In this document: positions 57,149 to 64,000 of the stretch, one piece after another
Layout: every line of letters starts with the position of its first letter
How positions within the stretch are numbered: the stretch's first letter is position 1
Assembly: GCA_018398575.1 (NCBI GenBank)
Contig: JAGTXZ010000008.1
Span: forward strand, 1 to 64,000
Direction of reading: 5' to 3'
Length of the DNA: 64,000 nucleotides
Origin: Ampelomyces quisqualis
Taxonomy: Eukaryota > Ascomycota > Dothideomycetes > Pleosporales > Phaeosphaeriaceae
Translations under genes and position numbers: made by a program
Notes under the pieces: generated by a model
What the model was told of the DNA's origin: nothing
What the model saw: the letters and a program-made list of their open reading frames with translations, nothing else
Databases searched by the model: none

Positions 57149-60070
57149 GGTATGTGGCTGGCAGACGACGGCTGCATGCAGGGCGTCGTAAGAATCGTTT
57201 CAAGTCCCCGAATGAGCGCGATGGGAGATGTTGTTGGAGGATCCGCGCGCGGGGGGCTTCGAATCGAGGAAGCTGCGGCGGGACTATGCAGTGCACCGAT
57301 GTGATGGAGCACGACCGATCACTACCTCAGCAGTCAGTATAACGCGTAGACGCGGTGACTGCGGGCCGTTGTCATGGAGGAGATTGTGTGCAGTCTTGGC
57401 GGCGCGGGGTGTGGGCAGAGAACTCGACGCACCGTACTCGGTAGCTTCTGGCTCCCTGGTGCCCTAGGCAGAGAGCAGCCTGGGTCGACTGGTTTCGAGC
57501 GAACGGCGGCGGGCCAGCGATGAATGATATGCAGCGGTGGCGGCGGCGCAAAGAGGCGAGGCCGGTGGTACAGAACGAGCAGGCCAAGAGGCTGCAGTGG
57601 TGAGCCAAAGAGAGGTGCAGCAGCGATATGCAGAGCCGCCGACCGCGTCCGGGATCGCGAGATCTGCTGGGCTGACGCTGCACGGGCGAAAAAAGAGAGG
57701 CGGCAACGGTGCAGGGCCTTCAGGTACTCGGTAAACAACAACAGAGCCGGGGCGTGGTGGCTGGTGGGGAAGTGTCGAGGAAATTAGATAAGTGTTCGGT
57801 TGACGGCGGGCTGCCGCGTTGGGTGGTCCGAGATCTGGAGGGGTCGTGGTCACTGATGCACTTTGAGGAATCAGCGCACTCGGGCGACGATCATGGCCAA
57901 GAGGACTCAGGAGAAGGCGCGGTGAGCAGGAGATGGTGCCAGAGGTCGCAAAGGCCGTGGGAGCATGATGATTGATGGATACAGGGCGGAATGGCTAGTA
58001 GAGAACTAGAGGTGGTGAATGAGACCCTTGCCGCGCATGATTGGCGGGCGCGATGGCGCTAGCAGGGCCGCCCCTGCTTCGCCATCCCTGCGCCTCGGAT
58101 CTACTGTTGTATCATCCCGCACGGCTCTCTCCACAGACGAGCGTTCTGGTGATGGTGCGCTCATGAAAACAGCAGAGGGTGCGGAGGAGTAGTCTGCAGG
58201 TAGACGACAGTACCGAGTACGTCGCAAGTCGACACGTGGAGCAAGAAAATGTCGCAGTCGGAATTGTCAAGCGCTGCTTCACAGCCTTCACTTGATCTTC
58301 AGCTCGCCCAGTGGTCCCTCCAGCAACACCTTGAATCCCATCCGCCGTGACAGCTGACAGCACACCACCACACCCGCCCCCAAACAGGGTCATGTGCAAA
58401 TGCACTTGCAACCATGGCTGTACTGTGCATGGCCAGGGATGGCACGCGTTGCCGAGGCCAGCCTGCAAGGTGCTGTCGCTCGGGCCAATGTGGGACGAAA
58501 CGAGCGACACCACTTGATGCCATATCCAGCGTTGCCCGACAGTCTCAAGTAACAATGGCCAACTGCTCACCGCGCCGCGCGCTTGCAATCAGTGGCGGAG
58601 CGGGTTTCTGTCAGCGTGCGGCCGCGAGGACGGCGCCGCGAATCTATCACGCCACGCGCTTGCCGTGCCTCGTCGAACCTTGTTTGCGTCCGCAGAGACT
58701 TTTCGGTGCTGTCCGAGCACGCCTCATCTACCTCTAGTCAAAAGAGAGGCGGCTTCACCGCACTGTGGACGCACGGCAAGAGCCTCGGTCTGGTGTTGGG
58801 TAGCACGTCGACCAGCGACTACCTCTTCTGGCACCCCCACCTTCCCCTTCGGCGACAACAGAGATCGGGCCCAGCCCCGCAACACCATGGCTGATCTTGA
58901 CTTGGCAATCTCACGATAGCGTGTCGCTCCTCTTGCAGCCTAGGTCGCAGCAAACATGCTCGCAGCCGGCACGTCAATATACTGTACATCTAAAGAGTCT
59001 TCCAACAATCCCACAGCCTGCCGTGTAACAGGCCGGCTTTGTTCGCACTCACCGCTGAATTTGGCCAAGCGAACTACAGTGCCCCACGGGGTCCGTCCCT
59101 GCACAGTTCACACAACACAATCTTTTTCGACAAGCCTCGTATCTCGATTCTCTACTTCCCCTCGCTTCCGTCCGTGCAGCCTCGAGCAACAAGGGACCAG
59201 CCGACCAGGGTATCGCAATATCCTGGTGCATGGCATATCCTTGCCTGATCATTGACAATTTTGGTTATCGCATCTCAGCTTTGTGTGACATTCATTGTTG
59301 ATGCCCTTGCGCAAGCGAAACATTCTAGCGCGATCAACGTGCCGCGTGCCGCGTGCGAAATCAACAGGCGGTGAGCGACAAACCTCGCTGCCCTGATCAA
59401 ACCATAACTGAGACAAGTTGGGCGCCAAACCGGATGTCCGTCCGGCGTCAACAGCCCACCACGGCGGAAGCTCGGCCGTATCTCTTGAACATGCCAAATT
59501 GAGCATCTCACAGCATTCACACAATCCAACACTGACATCATGCCGCATATGCGCCGCTCCACGCCCATTGGCCTCGCTCGCGTTCAGACAAGCTTTCCCG
59601 CTCGTCTCCACCCAGTTCGTCGTCCAAGACGTGGCCAAGGCACGACACATGGTCTGCGCGACCAATTGGTTGCGCGCTTGGTGCATTCGTGCCGCCTTTG
59701 GGTTTGACCGCTTCAATGATGAGGAACTGACATGTTTCGGCAGCGCAAAGGGTGAATTGATCGTCTTGGGTTGAAACTTGTAAAAGATGGACAATTTGTT
59801 ACACCATGGGTCACTGGTCTGACCACTATCATCATCTGTCATTTGTCATGCAGTCTACACCAAATGCGCGTGTAAAAGGCAGTTAGTTGACTGTACATAA
59901 ATCCAGTGTAGTAACCGGGCACGTGATGCATGGTTTCGGTCATGATTTCGAATCGGGGGAACGTGAAAAACAACTCACAACAATTGATAGTCAACAAACT
60001 TTGAACGAGCCATTCAGACAGCTTTCATCGATTACAACGCGCGAATCAACCATTTCGCCGGAAGATGTTC
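57149..60070. other. Largest gene-free interval outside the RIP block
   Basis: Almost 3 kb of normal GC composition without a supportable coding gene. Many ORFs of 60-160 codons overlap on both strands with no domain, no consistent splice structure and mutually shadowing frames. It is not TA-rich and shows no RIP signature, so it is not an obvious dead repeat. It may hold a long 5' UTR, a non-coding RNA or a gene with many small exons that I cannot read. Confidence 0.5.
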
Positions 60071-60868
60071 TCAGTAGGTCTCTCGATCATTTTGTATTGT
60101 CATCGCAGCTTGCAGAGCGAGCATTACGTCCTCTGCCCTTTCATACTCTTCATTCCAACACTTTCGAATTATATCAGTACAAAGAAGATGGCTTACATCA
60201 GGAAACTCGTCGCGGTGAAAGCGCTTCTCCACTTCTCCATCGCTCAGCTCAGCGTATGGCTTCGTCCATGCCATGAGCTCGTATATGGAGCTACCCAAAG
60301 CGAACAGATCGCGCTTCATATACGGTCTAGCCTCCCAGTCCCTGCCACGAAGAGGCAGCTCATACCTTGGCTCTTCCACTCCATCGGACTCGTTTTCGTC
60401 CAGCCCGGCACCCCCAAAGTCGCATACCTTGACGACGCCATGTTCCGTCAAGAGCACATTCCGACAACTCAAGTCGCAATGAAACACTCTCTTGGAGTGT
60501 ATATGTGCCAGACCTGCTGCGACATCTCTAGCCCACCCAACTCGTAATCCCATGGCAACTTGGCTCGGGTCGGTTTTCTCCACCAAGCCGCGCAGGTCGC
60601 CTTTGGACGCCAACTCCAAACGAAGCGAGAAGATGTTGGGCTGTACCTGCACCCAACCAAAACACTGCAGGATGTTTCTGTGTTGCCCCAATCGCTCATA
60701 GGCTTTGTATTCCGCGGCCAAAGAGCGCTTGCACCGTTCAACGTGGGAGAACATGTCGGTTACTTGGCCGTCAAACACAGCTACGTAGCCTTTTAGTACG
60801 GTAGTCTTGTCATATGCAGACACGATCGATGAGCCTCCCAGTCCGATGATCTGCCTGTCAACAGACAT
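60071..60868 (-). CDS. Small protein kinase-like protein
   Basis: An intronless 265-aa protein that is almost only a kinase fold. The glycine loop is weak (I-G-L-G-G-S-S-I-V-S-A), with Lys26 in V-L-K-G as the likely beta3 lysine. The hinge region is L-E-L-A-S-K-G-D-L. The catalytic loop is H-C-D-L-S-C-R-N-V-L-L (His130-Cys131-Asp132 in place of HRD, with Asn137), and the metal motif D-F-G is at 150-152. W-E-A-R-P-Y replaces the usual APE-type segment before R-D-L-F-A-L-G-S-S-I-Y-E-L. Cys in place of the HRD Arg means no activation-loop phosphorylation switch is expected, while the Asp, Asn and DFG suggest it can still be active. Such short kinases are expanded in plant-associated fungi. The substrate is unknown. 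Confidence 0.85.
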   Translation of the reverse strand: MSVDRQIIGLGGSSIVSAYDKTTVLKGYVAVFDGQVTDMFSHVERCKRSLAAEYKAYERLGQHRNILQCFGWVQVQPNIFSLRLELASKGDLRGLVEKTDPSQVAMGLRVGWARDVAAGLAHIHSKRVFHCDLSCRNVLLTEHGVVKVCDFGGAGLDENESDGVEEPRYELPLRGRDWEARPYMKRDLFALGSSIYELMAWTKPYAELSDGEVEKRFHRDEFPDVSHLLCTDIIRKCWNEEYERAEDVMLALQAAMTIQNDRETY

Positions 60869-61394
60869 GGTGTATCAAGGTCGCAGAGGCGTTCGAAGGG
60901 TTCGGTGACGGTAGTGGGGGTTAGCTGCAAAGGTGTACGGAGTAGTGGCGATGCAGACACGGGAGGTAGGAGTACCCTGTGCTTGGTATTGATCGTGCTG
61001 ACGTGATGACGTCTATCTGCTTTGTAGGAAAATGGAACGTCTTGTGGAGAGACGGGGATGATGTATGCACGATGCGGGGACTCGCCAGACCATCAAAAGC
61101 TTGGCATGGACGTTCCTCCCGTCGTACAGAAATCAGTTGCTTCGGAAGCCTGGAAAGAAGTCGTATTCAAGCCACGGGAACAAGGTGCAAGATGCTCACA
61201 TAGATGAGAGTACGCGCGCTCTTAGTGGGATGGCAAGGTATAAAAATCATGGTTTCGCAATGGTGGACGTAGCACAGGCACAACATGTCGAGTGCGATGG
61301 GTTGAGAGGAAGGCTCTGCTGTTGAAAACGCACTCTGTACCTTGTTTATACCTGCGGGGACAAAACGGCCCATTACCTCGCGCTCAAAAGCCCA
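60869..61394. other. Intergenic, no gene seen
   Basis: A 526-bp gap containing the kinase gene promoter and the 3' flank of the UFL1-like gene. One TACGGAGTA motif occurs at about 60935, roughly 65 bp upstream of the kinase start codon. Confidence 0.55.
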
Positions 61395-63531
61395 TCAGTT
61401 TCCCTCTGTTCGTCCCATCTGAGCCGCTGCCATTCCCCTCATCCCCGCCCGCCCCTCCTCGCCCAACGTTCCTGTTTTCGCACTCTCCTTCCACGCTTCC
61501 AACTCGTCCATGTCTTCGTCTGATACTTTGCCTTTGAGCATCTTCATCAACTTTGGCGCGTATTTGCCTGTCGCATACACAATTCCCGGATAGTGCTTCG
61601 CGTGCAAGATGACGACGAGGTAGAGGAATAACATCGGGTCTGACGACGAAGGTTTGGCCATGCGGCGGAGCATGTCGGATAGCGTGGATTGCTTGGCGTC
61701 TGTCAGAGACTGAGGCGGAGGAGGTATAGATTGCTTTTTGGCGAATTTCTCGAGTGTGCAAGTGAGTGCTGGAAGCTCGGGTTTGGTTGTAGATAAGGTA
61801 GATTCCAGTTTCGAGAGGTTCTTTTTGGTCTTGCGACTCATGACCAATCTTTGCGAGCGCGCTTTTACGAGCGAGTCGGGGATAAGGTCGTTTTGGAGGT
61901 AGGTTGTGAGGAGGTCGGAGAGTTGGTTGTGGAGTTTGGTGTCGGCGATGGACCTGAGACCTTCGGCGTACATGTTGATTCTGGAGTCAACGCGGTCGGA
62001 CCAGAATTTTGCAAAAGTGGATTCGTTTTCGGCTTCCAGTGACGCGATGGAGGTCCAGAAGTGTTCGTCACATGCTTTCTGGATGCTTTTCTCTTTCAGT
62101 ATCGCCTCGCGGACAGAAGCTTTGTGCGGTGTCGCTGTGCTGATGGTGGCAATTGTGAGTTTGATCTCGTGGTCAGCACTGTCATTAAGCTGCTGCCATT
62201 GGGAAGTAGCTGCTTCCTGAGCTTGTGTGAATAGTTTGTCCTGCTCGACTCTGTATTGCTCCTTGGTGAGTACGATTGTTCCGAACCGGTGGTAATCATG
62301 GTCGTTATTTTGGGAGAGAGTATCGATGAGATGCTGCTCGGCTTTACGATCGAGGTGCCCATACAAGCTCTCTGGGAGTTTGCTGCAGCCTTTCTCAGTA
62401 CTCTGAAGTTCCTTATTGAGATGGTATGAGATGTCAAGTACACCGTTCTGTTCATTGTGGAGTGCTTGCAACCTCCTATTGATGAAATTCAGGATCCAGG
62501 CATCTGAAATCGCAAAATGACCCACAACGTCGACTTCTGGCAGACCTCTGAAGTCACTCAAAACGTCATTGATGCTTTCGTGGGTGACGTTGTCTTTCAT
62601 GGTATACTGTAGGTCGACATAGGCAACGTCGCCAGACAGCAGTGGTTCACTCCACTCCTTGACCTTGCCCATCCTCATATGCTTGGACTGGACTCGCATA
62701 TAGTCAGTTTTGTCTCGGACTGAAACCTTCTCGCTATACTTTTCTGACTCTACGAGACGCTCCAGATGCCGCAGGAAAAGCCACCTGGGCGGTGAGCCCG
62801 GTAGCTCCTCGAGGTCTTTTGTGTATATGTCGATGTTGCTTTGAACACATTGGTGAGCCGTTTAGAACATTCGTTGGAGTTTACTCACCTGGTATTATTG
62901 ATCGCGCGATCGACAATTTCCAGAGCTTGTGATGCAACCTCTTTGTCATAAGTATACGTACATACATGATCATGGTAAGAAATTAGCTCGTTCGCTGTCT
63001 GGCCAAGAATGAACTTGAGGCTGTCGAAAGCAATGCCAGTCTGCGATTCATAGTCCCGCTTGGATACGACACCAAATGTGAGCGAACTGCGCAGCTGTTT
63101 GGCGATTGCGTCCATCTCCCGTTCTGGAATAATGTCGTTGCCATCGGCGCTGAGAATGGCTGGCGGTTTTACGGAGCGGGCGAACCGTAGCATGTCGGCC
63201 AGATCGACGTCCAGTTCACGCGCCAGATGTGCGACTGGAACACGTTTCTTTGCTAGCCAGAATTTAGAAGTCGTCCTCCAAAGGTCTGGATAGCGAGCTT
63301 GCCTTGTGCGAGATGGCCTTGATAGTCGGTTCGCAGCCGGTCGCGAGTGATCAAGTCCTTACCACGGGAAGCGAGTATCAATGATGGCGACGGAACAGCG
63401 GATGGAGGGAAAGACTGAAACAGCTCCCGAGCATCCTCGCTGGAGAACATGATGGGTGTGGTGGGTGAAGACTTGAAGTTGCTCAATCGGGACGAGGCAG
63501 CCGTGGAGATATAACTATCCGGGCTGATCAT
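61395..63531 (-). CDS. ufl1: UFL1-like protein (UFM1 E3 ligase family)
   Basis: Best read as a homologue of UFL1, the E3 that attaches the ubiquitin-like UFM1, notably to ribosomal protein uL24 at the ER (role known from animals and plants). Exons: 63531-63303, 63252-62889, 62838-61395, giving 678 aa; human UFL1 is ~790. The first intron is 50 nt with a GC donor (CAAG then GCAAGC) and CTAG acceptor. Splicing it yields H-L-A-Q-A-K-K-R-V-P-V-A-H-L-A-R-E-L-D-V-D-L, which aligns without gaps to the first winged-helix region of UFL1. Further matches are G-K-D-L-I-T before it, the E-M-D-A-I-A-K-Q-L-R repeat after it, and the C-terminal D-P-M-L-F-L-Y-L-V-V-I-L-H-A ... H-Y-P-G-I-V-Y-A-T-G. Start choice: the first ATG of exon 1. 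Remote homology, by eye. Confidence 0.7.
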
Positions 63532-63771
63532 ACACACGTGCTCCCACCCAAGCAGGGGATCGAGCTAGTGGACTCGCACTTTCGACATGTTTGTGAGTGA
63601 TGGTTGGCAGGCCAGACGGTGGCTGTGGCGAGGTTGATGAGGACTGGTCGGCAAGCGAATCACAGGGTTCTGCCGGCCGCATCTGACCGCCCGCGCCTGC
63701 TGTCCCGAACCTCGAGGTGTGGCCATGGACAGTGAGCGGACAGCCCATATTGCACCCACAGCGCCGCCATC
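63532..63771. promoter_or_regulatory. Divergent promoter between UFL1-like and uS14m genes
   Basis: Only 240 bp separate the two start codons. The interval is GC-rich and has no TATA-like element that I can see, as expected for a housekeeping bidirectional promoter. Confidence 0.55.
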
Positions 63772-64000
63772 ATGTCTCAATTCCGCGCCGCCAAGCTCGA
63801 CATGGGCTGCTTCACCAAGATCCGCAACATCCGCGACCACACCAAGCGGAAGGTGTACATGGAGAACGAGCCAGAACGGTATGCGCCCAACTGGGTCACG
63901 CATCACGGCCAGAGACTGAAGCCATGGGTAGACAAGCACTCCGGTACATCATCCGCAACACGACGTTCCCGCAGCGGGTGCGCTCTCAGGCGCAGCTCCA
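63772..64000 (+). CDS. MRP2: Mitochondrial ribosomal protein uS14m (MRP2), cut by window end
   Basis: Small-subunit mitoribosomal protein of the uS14 family; yeast Mrp2. Exon 1 is 63772-63878; exon 2 starts at 63932 and runs past the window edge. The 53-nt intron (GTATGC ... GTAG) restores E-P-E-R-Q-A-L-R-Y-I-I-R-N-T-T, a strongly conserved uS14m block. The N-terminus F-R-A-A-K-L-D-M-G-C-F and R-D-H-T-K-R-K-V are also diagnostic. The last readable residues (R-V-R-S-Q-A-Q-L) precede the RNA-binding C-terminal half, which lies outside the window. The family is usually about 100-115 aa, so roughly 60 percent is visible. Confidence 0.95.
   Translation, partial: MSQFRAAKLDMGCFTKIRNIRDHTKRKVYMENEPERYAPNWVTHHGQRLKPWVDKHSGTSSATRRSRSGCALRRSS

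Overview
The window is one chromosome end of a filamentous ascomycete, most likely a dothideomycete of the Pleosporales type. The evidence is a CCCTAA telomere tract at base 1, short GT-AG introns of about 45-60 nt, fungal-only gene families (Zn2Cys6 regulator, DLH, fungal MFS and SSS carriers) and a TA-rich tract that looks like a product of repeat-induced point mutation (RIP). The genus is an inference; the sequence alone does not fix it. Coding models were built by joining ORFs at splice sites that restore conserved motifs. Exon limits are given in each entry.

Layout. 1-98 telomere. 99-4290 gene-free TA-rich RIP-like block. 4358-13926 housekeeping genes: dienelactone hydrolase, USP10-like ubiquitin protease, RNF10/Mag2-like RING protein, a small SelK-like membrane protein, and a SPOUT RNA methyltransferase. 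14168-28800 is an accessory island. It holds two broken GST genes, one intact GST, two copies of a ~100-bp TIR element (MITE), several TA-rich remnants, many copies of a TACGGAGTA motif, a secreted repeat protein and a bZIP gene whose 5' end is unclear. 27670-35777 holds phosducin-like PLP2, an SSS-family transporter, sorting nexin SNX3, a repetitive hydrophilin-like protein and an EI24/RRT8-like membrane protein. 36746-43066 is a compact possible galactoside-utilisation locus: secreted GH27 alpha-galactosidase, Zn2Cys6 regulator and MFS sugar transporter, the last two divergent from one promoter. 44231-64000 is core genome: ketopantoate reductase-like protein, LRP1/Rrp47, Sec2 Rab GEF, PP1 catalytic subunit, an LRR protein, a small kinase, a UFL1-like protein and the start of mitochondrial uS14m.

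Most notable points: a UFL1 (UFMylation ligase) homologue in a fungus, with a GC-AG intron that only homology reveals; the alpha-galactosidase / regulator / transporter locus; a C-terminal RDEL on the signal-peptide-bearing alpha-galactosidase; an unnamed MITE family; and GST pseudogenes whose stop codons fit RIP-type CA-to-TA change.
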